Of a stretch of DNA of 64,000 nucleotides, positions 11,646-22,955 are shown piece by piece. Location of the stretch: contig JAVLUZ010000142.1 of NCBI GenBank assembly GCA_036768485.1, positions 20,171,290-20,235,289 of the forward strand, read 5' to 3'. Positions within the stretch are counted from its first letter, which is position 1, and each line of letters starts with the position of its first letter. Below the pieces are notes generated by a model, which was given only the letters and a program-made list of their open reading frames with translations, had not been told where the DNA came from and searched no databases. This stretch comes from Mermis nigrescens. Its lineage: Eukaryota > Nematoda > Enoplea > Mermithida > Mermithidae. The position numbers were made by a program, and so were the translations under genes.

Positions 11646-13063
11646 GATACGAGCCGTATTCTTTAAATACCTACCTTGTTACAGCCTGAACGATTGATAT
11701 CCAGTAGAGCATGTGCATACGCCTATGTACATATACAAGTCTTTATGCTAGTTTTTCGTAAAGATATTGACATGCTGCTAAAATCTACCTACTCCTCCTG
11801 ACTTAAAATTTGTAATTATTAGTGCTCGAAATGGTGTCTTACAAGTGAAAAATAGAGCTTTCACTGCCTTGCTCTGTTTACCCACAAGGGGAGAAACTGT
11901 CGGAGTAACTTAAGAATATGGTGCTTTCAAAATACTATAAAATAATCTTCAGAAGAGCGGATTTTTTTTGCTCAGTACCCAGAACATGTTGAAAGAAAGC
12001 GCGGAAAAAATTTCATCCGTCTATGATCAATATTACAAAAGCTATGGGTGTCCTTAAGTAGCCTCTTCTCGACCTAAGCAAGCATCTTCTCGACCTGAGT
12101 ATTTAAAAATTCAAACAGCTGAATGCAGAATCACATGTAGATACCCAATTTACGTCGATCTAAGCATCTATACATCGACCTAAGCATCTATACATCGACC
12201 TAAGCATCTATACATCGACCTAAGCATCTATACATACAACATCGACCTAAGCATCTATACATCGACCTGAGCATCTATACATCGATCTATGCATCTATAC
12301 ATCGACCTAAGCAACTATACATCTACCTGATTGGGAGCGACACCGACCTAAGCAGCTTAAAACACCTTTTCAGATATACTAAGCCTAAGCCTGAGTATAA
12401 TAGAAGCAAAAATTAGATTTTCGTATATCTTATCAAGTTAAACCGAAAAAACATTCAAAAAGTTTTTAAAATTTCGAACAGGTTTCCACGCCTTTTTCTT
12501 TTTTCCTTCATTGCTATGCTTCCTTCCGTAATTTCAGCCTATATTATTTATTTCTGACAAATGTGTAAGTCCTTGGATTGAGCCGTTTAATCGTCCCACC
12601 CAACACTCAAATCGAGAGTTGCTTGCAACTTTGCAAGTATGGCTCAGGTTTTCACCAAATGTTTTTTCCGCGCTTCAATTTATCATGTTCTACCAGTTTG
12701 GCAAAAAAATTTTGGCATGCCGTATTCGTTTTGCTCCTTTTCTAAAAGCACCATAAACTTAAGTTCAGCCGGAACGGTCGAGCTAATGGTATTTGCATAG
12801 CTACATAATTTACTCACTTATGTACAGGTATACTTACATTATGTAAATATATACATACATGCACATTTCGTTAATCATTAATTTCGAAAAGAAACGCTCA
12901 ATGTACATATACAAATAAGTATACCCTGTACCATCTAATCCGTACTCCTCTTGTGCATGAATCACAATTCTTCAGTCCTTGTAAATCGATTACAAAAGTG
13001 CTTTAAACTAAAGCATCAATCACTATACTTTGCACAGCAATTGATAAGTACATACTTATGTAT
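11646..13063. other. Non-coding stretch around the minisatellite
   Basis: Outside the 20-bp minisatellite there is unremarkable AT-rich DNA with short frames only. No splice-compatible coding block was recognised. Confidence 0.55.
12155..12331. repeat. 20-bp minisatellite
   Basis: About eight or nine copies of a 20-base unit, consensus ATCGACCTAAGCATCTATAC, with one short interruption (CATACAAC) and increasing substitutions at the right end. Related half-units (TCTCGACCTAAGCA) lie just upstream at 12066-12095. Confidence 0.9.
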
Positions 13064-13812
13064 AAGCAAAGAAAAATGCTCCGATGGAACAAAAAAGATG
13101 AATATACTTGGAATTGTGGATTATTAAGGATGTAAAAGGAGGGGACTAGGAAAAATCTACCTAAAGTCGCAAAATCTGCTAAAAATCACACTTTCTCTAA
13201 GCAACGCAAAAAATCGAAGTATATTCTGCAGCCTCTAAAAAGTGTCTTTTTTAAATAATGTTCAAAGTTTCAGATAAGAGTGTATAAACGAAATCTGTAA
13301 TGTTTATTTTTTAAATTAATGGCAAGTAGCAACGCTGACTAGCTTCGTATCCTGATCGATAGAAAATTAAGTGGTATTGTATTTAAAGTTGTTTTATTTT
13401 GTTCTGAGCATTAAAGCAAGCAAAGCAGGGGCCGATTGATTAGTGCACACAATCCTTAAGGGCATGCTAGTGTACATCTAGTCTGTTTCAAGTCAACTTA
13501 AGTGTTTCCTACTGTTTTAAACCATTCATTCAATTGGCTTAGAAAGACAGTTAGTTTACTCAACATCATTTCCCATAGCTACTGCGTAGCTAATGTGCTG
13601 CTTTTTCAATCATTTTATGGTTAAATATTTATTTTAATCTGTTGGCCGCAGAATATACTTCGATTTTTTGCGTTGCTTAGAGAAAGTGTGATTTTTAGCA
13701 GATTTTGCGACTTTAGGTAGATTTTTCCTAGTCCCCTCCTTTTACATCCTTAATAATCCACAATTCCAAGTATATTCATCTTTTTTGTTCCATCGGAGCA
13801 TTTTTCTTTGCT
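13064..13812. mobile_element. Foldback element B (copy of 6043-6846)
   Basis: The element has the same termini and spacer sequence as 6043-6846 with scattered differences. It borders the inner end of the right arm exactly as the other copy borders the left arm. Confidence 0.8.
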
Positions 13813-14348
13813 AGTACCCCGCTTTTAATTAGTATGATTTGAGTACATCAGTCAGTAAACACATACAGTAACATGCCATTATAATGACAGCAGTCCAAGA
13901 ACACGGAAAGCAATACTGTTCTTAACATCAGCATTATCCTTCTCAAACAAGACAACCTTACATTATTTTAACAGATCAAAGTTTTTCAGCATTAACTTTA
14001 CGCAAATATCAAGTGTAAGGAACACTAACGCTCAGATTTGGAAGTAAAATAAATTTGTAGTATAAACTACATTTTAACAACAAATGATTAGTGCAAATTT
14101 CACACAACTACTAGGTGTAGAGAAAACTAATAGTCAGATTCTCAATTCTGATTTTACGTAGAACATATTGAAAAAAATTAAGCTTCCGCAAGGCTCCAGA
14201 ACAAGAGTTGAGTTAATAGGCAGTGTAAACTTTACACAACCACAGAGTTTAAAGAAAATTTCAGTCGGATTCGTTATTCTGATATTACGATCAACATTTA
14301 TGAAAAAATTAAGTCTCCACAATGGCCCAAGGACAAATAAATATCAGA

Positions 14349-15255
14349 TGTGTTAACGTAGACTCAAGCTACGTTCACTTCACTTACTTAACCCGAATCT
14401 CAAGCTTATGCGCTCACACGGGGGTTCTCGCCCTTTTTAGGAGGTCGATCACAAGCCGGCGATTCGGGGGTAAGCGGCCCGGCCTATTCAAGGTAGCCCG
14501 TCCCTCTACGCACGCATCTAGTGAAACTTACTCACTTAACCCCTTTGAGATTAAGTACCTAATTAAAGTAAGTTCCCCGGAAACCTAATTGAGGGCTCAA
14601 AAAGATTATTATTTAACTTGTTTTGGACCGAATTCCGGTGCTTGAAAATATTAAGGGTTCCTAAGTATAGTGTAGCACAAGGACAGAATTCAACAGCACG
14701 GAAATTCAACCGAGCCCAGCATCATTAATTAAATAATTAATTTTTACAATATTTTTGGACAGAAAAATTATGAAGCAATTAAAAAGCGACAGCATGGAGG
14801 ATACATGCTGCTGACCGTCGTGTTACGCTAATCGGGTAAAATCAAACAATGTAATTAAACAAGGGCACAAAGCCCTGCCAAAGGCATACAACAACTGATG
14901 CCAATTGGCACAAACACGAATGATTAAAAACAAAGCGTACGGCGAAAAGAAGCGTGCACACTACGCAGGAAAACTAACAGATGAGTTCTGCAGCCAAGCA
15001 GATAAAAAGGCACGTACGGAGTCTGCTCATGTACGGCGACGAAAAGAAAAAAGATACGCTCAGCGCGGAAGCTGGCGGAGAGGCTCTCAGGCTCAAAAAC
15101 TAATTGTAAAATGTAAAATCTTAAAGTGCCGTCAAAACTGCGCTCGCACGCAGTTTTAACTGATGCGGAAAAAGAGGCGTAACAACACGAACCAAGAGAT
15201 GAAAAGGATCTATGAATACGACAATAGGCCTATGGGCAAAAGCTTACGGTAAAGG
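14349..15255. other. Material inserted in the right arm, unidentified
   Basis: This segment has no counterpart in the left arm and a higher GC content (for example AAGCCGGCGATTCGGGGG). It may be another mobile element. The 84-codon Lys/Arg-rich frame at 14905 has no recognised relative and is not called. Confidence 0.5.
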
Positions 15256-15441
15256 CAGTGTCGGATCTAGGATTTTCCTAAGGGGGGGCGGTACCCCTAA
15301 GGGGGGGCGGAACCCTGACTTGGGCGGAAAAATTAGCCGTTTTAACCCGAAAATCGCTAAAAATCGCTTAAAAATGCTTAATTTTGCGCACTTTTTGGGC
15401 CAATGGGGGAGGCGGCCGCCCCCCCCTTAAATCCGCCCCTG
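15256..15441. mobile_element. hAT-like MITE with 8-bp duplication GGTAAAGG
   Basis: The element runs from CAGTGTCGGATCTAGG to AAATCCGCCCCTG. It is bounded by GGTAAAGG at 15248-15255 and 15442-15449. The inside is G/C-run rich. It interrupts the material inserted in the right arm. Confidence 0.85.
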
Positions 15442-16479
15442 GGTAAAGGTATGTACAAACGAGACAGGCACAAATATGAGACACACACATATGATCTTTT
15501 AACACACGTAAGATATGATAACACACATACCAATTCGTACTCAAGTCGCATTAAGCCCGAGTACCCATTTTCCTATCCCGGATTTTGATTGAAAATATGT
15601 GTGGGAATGGAATGAAAAATATGATAATTTTTAGGGGAAGGTGGTCCCGGGCGACTCACTTAAGCGTTGCGCTTAACGGTCGTGTACGTGCGTATGGAAA
15701 TTGAGCACAAGAATGTACATCTGGGGCAATCAATCGGTTTTTTTTCATCTGTTTCAAAAAAACCCAAACCGATTTTTTTCCCAAAAAATTTTTTCAGTGT
15801 AAAGTTTACAAACATAAGTTTGGCACATACAAACGTACTACAATCAAAGGGCTACAAACTGGCCCAAACCGAATTTATTTACACTCCACTTTCTCTGTTC
15901 AGAAGTCGGGAGAGGTCGAATAGGATAAAAATAAAGTACTTTCTAAGGGGTGGCGAACAAAAATATGAAGTGAAGAAGTCGGGAGAGGTCGAATAGGATA
16001 AAAATAAAGTACTTTTCAAGGGGTGGCGGACAAAAATATGGACAAACACGTAGTTTTCACTGTCCACCACATTGTAAACTTTAAAAATCTGAACCGAACG
16101 CCCCATTGAGTGTAAATAAATTCGGTTTGGGCCAGTTTGTAGCCCTTTGATTGTAGTACGTTTGTATGTGCCAAACTTATGTTCCGCGAAATATTTGATA
16201 TGATTTAGCAATTAAATACGAAAAAACCTGTTTTTTTCGCCTATTTTACACCTCAGATTTCGAACTTTACACCCCCATAAACAACTCAATATTACGTTTT
16301 TTTGAACGCGGTTTGCTTCGACGTGTAGCCCTTAAAAGTTACTTTATATTTATCTATTTAAATTATCTTAACTCATAACCGAAAAAGTTGGCAGAGAAAT
16401 CTTGGACAAAATCTGTTTTTTTACTCATCCACTAGAGTGTAAAGTTTAAACCCCTGGTACTGTGTATTAATTGTAGAAA

Positions 16480-17430
16480 AGTTTGAAGGTCAGATTCGTT
16501 ATTCTGACCTCACAGAGAACATTTTTAAAAAAATTTATCATCCACGACGCTCTGGGCGGAAAAAATTTTTTCAGTGTAAAGTTTACACCTGCACTAATAA
16601 CGCAATATTGATTGTAAAGAAACAAAATAAATTTTGACGTGTAGCGCTTAAGACGAGGCAGATTTTAAAGGTAGTTACCACGTTCTTTCTACTAAGTGGA
16701 GAATATGGCAGGGAAAAAATATTTTTTGTCTCAGACTCTTTACAATAAACCGCCTCTAAATTCGAAAATATTACTTTTTAAGAAAAACTAAAAAAAGTTT
16801 CTCCTAGATTTTATAACCGTCTACCTTTTGAAACCAATCAGACTGCATAGAATGTAAAACTGAGTTAGATATGCTCTTGCACATGAAAACAGTAAAAAAC
16901 CGTCTAATTTACACTCCTGTGCAACAACCAATGAGTGTAAAGAAATTTTAAGACCAGATTCGTAACCTACTAATTAGGGAAAACATTTTTAAAAAAAATT
17001 CATCATCCACGACGCTATGGGCGGAAAAAATGTTTTCAGTGTAAAGTTTACACTTGCACTAATAACGCAATATTGATTGTAAAAAAACAAAATAAATTTT
17101 GACGTGTAGCGCTTAAGACGAGGCACATTTTAAGGGTAGTTACCACGTTTTGTCTACCAAGTGGAGAATATAGCAGGGAAAATTTTTTTTGTCCCAGACT
17201 CTTTACAATAAACCGCCTCTAAATTCGAGAATATTACTTTTGAAAAAAAATTAAAAAAAGTCTCCCCTAGATTTTTCAACCGTCTACATTTTGAAACCAA
17301 TCAGACTGCATAGAATGTAAAACTGAGTTAGATATGCTTGGCCACATGAAAACTGTAAAAAAACCGTCTAATTTACACTCCTGTGCAACAACCAATGAGT
17401 GTAAAGAAATTTTAAGACCAGATTCGTAAC
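16480..17430. repeat. 465-bp tandem duplication within the right arm
   Basis: Two successive units share CATCCACGACGCT..GGGCGGAAAA, GTGTAAAGTTTACAC, the ACTAATAACGCAATATTG segment, GACGTGTAGCGCTTAAGACG and the CCACGTTTTGTCTACC region, with only a few differences. This is the clearest tandem copy in the arm family. Confidence 0.8.
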
Positions 17431-17725
17431 CTACTAATTAGGGAGAACATTTTTAAAAAAATTGGCCCTCCGCAAATTATTTGAATTTTTGGTGTAAACT
17501 TTACACACTCACGCACGACGCGCTCGGTATTGAGTGTAAACAAGAAAAAAATGGGGGCACTAAGTTTTTTTATTATCTACCTTTTAAAAAAAACCGCACC
17601 TCTCAGATGTGTGCCGTTATAGCTGTGAGGGGAGGGGACACAAATTTCGCACTCGCTGTGAAAAACATATAAGAAAAAAGGATGGCCAAGTATATTATAG
17701 GTAGCGCTATTGCGCTACCTATGAT

Positions 17726-18906
17726 AAAGTTTTACTATGCAAAATTGTATTACAGTGAGCTGCCTAGAATAAACTTTTGTAGCTGCGTGCTAGATCGCTG
17801 AAAATTGATTTTCAAGGTTTTGTGAAATAGACTATAGACCCAACTCAAAGACTTAAACACATGTACATAAGGTTGGTAAACAATGTAAGAAATGAAGCAC
17901 GAACTGAGCCAGACAAGCGTTTGTGCAAATGTAGCCGGCCCTTAACAACTTCCGCAGCGTAGTAAACCCGACCGTATGGTGGGGCAGAAAGGACGCTGAA
18001 TGTTTTATGCTGGTTTAAAATATGCTGGCATCGGTTTAAATTCCCACTTCGCACTGCAAGTTTTTCAACCGTGAAAATGCTGCAATAAAACAAAAGATCG
18101 CGCTTTATCATTCTCATGCCATATGTACCCATACGTGGGCTGCACCAAAATTCTGGGTTTGCAAGATTTTTCAAAGGTCCAAAAATGGCCTTAAAAATGG
18201 TGGTATGGCGAAAAAGCACCATTTTTCAACGTTTCTCATCGAGCACTCTCCATTGGCATCAAACAATTACGAAATAAACGGAAAAAATTTCAAAAATTGA
18301 ATTCTGGGAGGGGTATTTTGGTTTCTGGAGGGGGTATTTTGGTTTCTCGGAGGGGTGCATACCCCCAAACCCCACGCCCAGGTGTGTATGTACCTATGCA
18401 CAATGCACGTCAAATATTGGTCACTTTCTTGTGTTTTTCTAAATATAATGTACATAGTTATCATTCTGAATGTGCTAAAAGCTCATTAGACATAACATGT
18501 GAATCAAAAAATCAATTAACTATCCAAATTCAGAAATTGTGGTTTATGCACAATGTCTCGTGAAATAGACTGTTATAAAATAAAGTGAAAAATCAAATGA
18601 TAAAATTTTCTGTATTTAAAAAATTAGCAAAAGGGGCGCTTCACTGCCCCTTTTGCTAGATCACTCTTTTGCATATGTATCGATTAGCTCCCTTACGCAA
18701 AAAGTTGGATAAGACATGATATTCGACATATAGGTACATACTACAGATTTTCGACAAGAGAAACAAAGTCTTTTGATAAATATCAAAATATCGAGAGTGC
18801 TAATAGGAAATGAAATTTTTCGAAGCTTGGCATGCCGTCACACTACAATTTAAATAAGTTATCAATATTTTAATTCATCACGCTCACGCAAAATTTACAA
18901 TGTTAC
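17726..18906. other. Stretch with one R250 copy and no supported gene
   Basis: Apart from the repeat at 18125-18385, only AT-rich sequence with short, non-conserved open frames is seen. GTGAAATAGACT, a 12-mer that recurs near 25080 and 28347, is present at 17822 and 18561. Confidence 0.6.
18125..18385 (-). repeat. R250 repeat copy 5
   Basis: Inverted copy with GAGCACTCTCCATTGGCATC (core) and a duplicated GGGGTATTTTGGTTTCT end. Confidence 0.75.
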
Positions 18907-19003
18907 AGTCTGTTCCATTCCAAACAGTCTATTTTTCGCTCAAGTCTTATTATTGTAATATTTTTTCACTGCTCAAATGGCATCTTCAATAATGCTCTCG
19001 TAA

Positions 19004-20022
19004 TGTAAATACAGGAGTGCCCTATGTATACCAAAGCAACATAGGACACGGGTGTATTCATCTTTGGGACTTACTTGGGTACATAGGTACTTAAATCTGC
19101 TCTTAGCGCTGGCCCCAATAGCGTGGTTAAAGAAACCTCGATCTTCTGGACCCTTGTAGACCTACGGCGCGACTCCCTCAGCCCTATTATTGCTGGCCGC
19201 ACTTTTGTCGGGAGTCTACAAAGCTACGCCCTAGATCCTAGAGTATCCTACCTAATCCCGGTAATGCCGCAAGGTCAGTTGACCTATCTCAATCCTGCTC
19301 AAGTTGATGAATTAACTTCTTTTCTGGGTTCGAATCTATTAGAAATGTTTTTGGTTCCTAATGTACGTAGCACAATGAAATTTGAAAACAACACCAACGA
19401 GCTCTAGACTGATCAATCATCATAAAAGATTAAATAATATTTTTGACCAATTTTGGGATTGAGAAAAGAATATAGACTTTTGAACGAAATAAATAATCAC
19501 ACGAAATTTACCTATTCCTCCACCAAATATCAAGAAATCCTCGACGACAGGAAACACCGACCTCACCCTCGGTATAAAGAGACCCCTGGGTGGGTTTTAT
19601 ATTTTATTCTAACGATATATACACGGCCTTGTGCCGGAAAGCAAAAATAACAAAAAACGAATAAAACGTACTCGATGACAAAATCGTACGGCAACCAACT
19701 AAATGATGATCTCATAGGATCATTACAGTAAACGAAAGTTTACGTTAAAATAACATAAGACAAAATTACTTTTAGCTCACATCGAATATTCTAAGCTAAG
19801 ATGAGCGGTAACGCATAAAACAATTACTATTATCATATACTTAATTCTATGTTACCGGACAAGTATCTTATTGTTTTTTATATTGAAAATTTGGGAAAAG
19901 ATGGGAAACTGAAGGCATAGCCCACAGTACACTATCGCGCAATAGCTACTCGTATTGGCTATGTTAGTGGCTACCGCGAACTGCTAACACTAGTTTGCAA
20001 ACGTGTAACTCTTGTAGTTACA
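19004..20022 (-). repeat. 3' LTR (minus orientation)
   Basis: This is the direct-repeat partner of 22956-23981, bounded by the same TGTAA and TTACA ends. It lies next to the polypurine tract at 20023-20029. Confidence 0.85.
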
Positions 20023-20029
20023 CTCCCCC
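20023..20029 (-). other. Polypurine tract
   Basis: GGGGGAG abuts the 3' LTR on the minus strand, as expected for plus-strand priming. Together with the site at 22944 it fixes the orientation of the element. Confidence 0.6.
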
Positions 20030-20054
20030 ATGTATAGAAAAAATTAGACACGAA

Positions 20055-20320
20055 GTGGATAATTTTTTCGGGGGTACACAAATAATGACTGGCGTCCGCA
20101 ACGCCTCATCCTGAGCAAACGTAACAAATGAAAATAAAATAACAATAGCAATAACAATAGCGGCCAACGCATGACCTCGTTTGCACTCAGGAACACTCTC
20201 AACAAAGCTAGTTCCTATTTCAGCTCATCAACTTGTTTGAGCAATTCTTCCTGCTCCGTTTTCCACAAAGCTCTTGCGCCCAGAGTCGTACCATTTTGCA
20301 CAAAGACTCCGGCGCCTCAG
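20055..20320 (-). pseudogene. Possible coiled-coil and membrane-segment remnant in the LTR element
   Basis: Just upstream of the polypurine tract the minus strand reads a Leu/Glu coiled-coil stretch (WKTEQEELLKQVDELK, then a TAG stop), followed by a very hydrophobic WPLLLLLLLFYF segment and a basic tail. This could be the decayed end of the last retroelement reading frame. It may also be chance, as the hydrophobic part is a TTG/TTA-rich simple tract. Confidence 0.25.
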
Positions 20321-20413
20321 CCTTCCTTCAGCTCCCGGGTAAGGAAAAAATTTTGAATTGAAAAAGATTTTTAGATTGGGTGTTAGAAAACTCCTTGTCC
20401 GTTAGAGAATTAA

Positions 20414-21400
20414 TGTAAATGTAGGGGCCTGCGTCTACAAGAGCGACACAGACTGGCCTGACATTACCTTCGAGATTTACCTAGGTACATAGGTACTTAA
20501 GTCTATGCTTAGCGCTGGCCCCAATCGCGCAGCCCTGGATAGCTTTCGATCTTTGGACCCTTAGAGACCTTACGGCTTTGATCCCCTCAGCCCTAATATT
20601 GCTGGCTGCTTCTTGTCGGGTGATCTCAGCAGCTATGCCCTAAGACCTAAGGCTACCTACTTAGTCTCGGAATTTGCCGCGGAGGTCAGTTGACCTATCT
20701 CAAGCTCAAGTTGAATATTTAACTTATTTTCCAATCAGTGCCTGATTCAAAACGTTTTTGGTTCCTAATACGTGTAGCACAATAGACCATGAAAACAACA
20801 ACATCGAGCTCTAAGCTGATCAATCATCCTTAAAAATTAGATAATATTTTTGACCAATTTTTGGTTTGAGAAATAAATTAAGATTTCCAAATAAAATAAG
20901 CAAACATATGGATTTACCTATCCATCCACTCTGATGAGTTGCAATCCTCGACGTAGGAGTGGCCGGCCTAACCCTCGGTATATCCGAAAACCCCTGGGTA
21001 GGCTTTTCTCTATTTTATTTCGAACGAATAATTCATGGCCTGGTTGCCGGACAACACAAATAAAGCAAAAAGAAAAACAAAAACGTACGGACTATACAGT
21101 CGTACGACGGCCAACGAGACTGCCAACAACACTAACTACATTGGCCTCAAGAGACCATTACAGTAAAATAAACGAAGATCAAATTAACATAATACTGATA
21201 CACTTTTAACTCAGATCGAATGTTCTCGATTAACATAAGCGGTATGCATGAAACAATTACTATTATCATACACTTAACTCTATGCTACCGGACAAGTATC
21301 TTATTGTTTTTTATTATTGAAAATTGGGGAAATAATGGGAAGACCGAAGGCATAGCCCACAGTGCACTATCGTAGATAGCTACTAGTATTGGCTATGTTA
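20414..21400 (-). repeat. Third, diverged LTR-like copy, cut by the assembly gap
   Basis: The sequence follows the order of the two LTRs (TGTAAAT start, the GGTACATAGGTACTTAA segment, the terminal GGCTATGTTA) but with much more divergence. It runs into the run of N at 21401. It may belong to an older element of the same family or mark a misjoined assembly. Confidence 0.7.
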
Positions 21401-21500
21401 NNNNNNNNNNNNNNNNNNNNNNNNNNNNNNNNNNNNNNNNNNNNNNNNNNNNNNNNNNNNNNNNNNNNNNNNNNNNNNNNNNNNNNNNNNNNNNNNNNNN
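21401..21500. other. Assembly gap (100 N)
   Basis: This is a run of exactly 100 undetermined bases, the size commonly used as a placeholder, inside the LTR element. The true distance across it is unknown. Confidence 0.99.
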
Positions 21501-21997
21501 ATTTCCTGTGTACTCGATTTTTGGTCGAGTATGCTGGTTTTTCTTGATTTTTTCATTTTAAGTTCATTTTTGTGCCGTGAAACATCATCTATCCTCCTTT
21601 TTCCTCGTTTTACACGTTTTCTATGAGTTTCATGAAGTAGAAGGCTTCGGTTATTTAGAAATTCAATATTTTTTGAAATTTTAATGGTAGGCATATACAT
21701 AGGTAAAACTCAAATACATACGCACATAATGCACCTATGTACCTAATACTGTGCATGCAGGAATCTAAACTGACTCCGTAGACCGTAATAGTCATGCTGT
21801 ATCGCGCTTTGCTCAATGCAGCATTATGGTGAGCTACGGAATGCCGACGTATCGATTTTTTTCAAATGTGCCATAGGCTGCCATGTTGGTTTTTTAGTTA
21901 TAGTTTTTCCCTTTTTTCTCAACGGAAAGTGAAAATTGTGAAGGGAAAAATATATTTTTGGAATCAGGAGAACAAGGGCTTTCAAATGTATATACTT

Positions 21998-22371
21998 TTA
22001 TCTGATTTTATTGATTCGATCTAAAATCGAGTAGATGGTGAAAACGACTGCTGGAAACACACAGTAAATTAAAGGGTTATTTGATGAATTATCGATGTTA
22101 GGATCCGAAGTTTGATTAATGCGTGATTGCATAGTAGCCAATAACACTTCGTCATCAGACTGTGTAGTGCTTGCGCGGCATTTAGTGACGCAGGTAATCG
22201 ATCATTATTTGCATTACTATTTGCGTCTTTCTTATTCGTGTCATTACTCGCGTTATTACTCGCGCTATTAGAGTCAACAGGCGCGGTAGGTAATTGGCGA
22301 GATGAAGTAGATGGAGAAGAAGGTTTTTTCAATTTAGCGGGCAGTGTCCGCAAAACCTTTTTCCCTGCCAT
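21998..22371 (-). pseudogene. Gag-like fragment with a frameshift
   Basis: The reading opens MAGKKVLRTLPAKLKKPSSP, followed by a Ser/Asn/Asp low-complexity stretch, about 585 bases after the 5' LTR. Near 22165 the likely continuation moves to another frame, which reads SDDEVLLATMQSRINQTSDP and stays open to 21998. The position, basic N-terminus and disordered linker suggest a retroelement gag start. This is inference from position and composition; no zinc knuckle is seen. Confidence 0.45.
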
Positions 22372-22943
22372 TTTTAGGTATCAAAAACGTCCAAAAATAT
22401 GACCTTGGGTAAGAAAAATTTCAGTACGTCGAAATTTTGTCCAAGAATAAATGTTTCGAATTTGACCTTTTGTCGTTTCGAAAAACAGGTTTTTTCACGT
22501 GAATAGTATTTGCTTACGTGAAGCAAGATATACCTGACGTGAAATGAGCGAAAGTAGGTAGGACTAAGCCTAAGGCGCAAAAGACGTACGTGGTTATCAA
22601 AAGACGTAGGTAAATACCTAGGTAGCAAAAATTCGTCGTCAAGAGAGAAAATGATGAATCGTCGCCTGAGGGTCGACGTTTATAGAAAAATGCGAGCGTG
22701 ATAGCTGCCTTCGTTGCTAGAGAATCGACGGAAATAGAAAAATAACGATGACTTTACCACGATACACAAAATCTTTACCACGGACGCTTACTTAAAATGC
22801 GCACTGCCACGATCGCGGTCGATACAACAACAAAGGTGAACAAAATGTTACACATATTTAGATGGCCAAAAATAATGATTTTTGGATCGAAAAATAAATT
22901 TAAGATGACTGATCAGTTTGGCTGTAGCTAGCAGCCTAAAAGA

Positions 22944-22954
22944 GGGACGTTCCA
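22944..22954 (-). other. Primer-binding-like site
   Basis: TGGAACGTCCC begins one base after the 5' LTR in the minus orientation. A start in TGG is expected for pairing with a tRNA CCA end. The tRNA is not identified. Confidence 0.5.
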
Positions 22955-22955
22955 A

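Larger units (their letters stand above)
3957..17725. mobile_element. Large composite with long inverted arms
   Basis: Both ends carry ATCATAGGTAGCGC, followed by its own inverted copy and AATATACTTGG. The left arm (3957-6042) is found again inverted in 13813-14348 plus 15780-17725. The arms are dominated by TTTACAC/GTGTAAA palindromes. Each arm abuts a foldback element (6043-6846 and 13064-13812). The middle holds the small Pro/Lys-rich gene and unrelated repeats. It could be one non-autonomous giant element or two copies facing each other; no transposase was found. Confidence 0.55.
13813..17725 (-). repeat. Right inverted arm, interrupted and partly duplicated
   Basis: The arm is the inverted counterpart of 3957-6042 with extra material inserted at about 14350-15780. 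Two units at about 16480-17430 form a 465-base tandem duplication, recognised by TCCACGACGCT at 16541 and 17006. The end carries the hairpin GGTAGCGCTATTGCGCTACC and ATGAT. Confidence 0.7.

Noticed and set aside
12155..12331. CRISPR array
   Set aside because: Units follow each other without unique spacers and the sequence is eukaryotic; it is a minisatellite.
14905..15159. Lys/Arg-rich 84-codon plus-strand frame
   Set aside because: No recognised motif, lies in inserted repeat-like DNA, and composition may be chance.
19123..19407. Conserved 87-94-codon plus-strand frames (also 23100-23363)
   Set aside because: Conserved only because they lie in the two near-identical LTRs; the retroelement runs on the minus strand.
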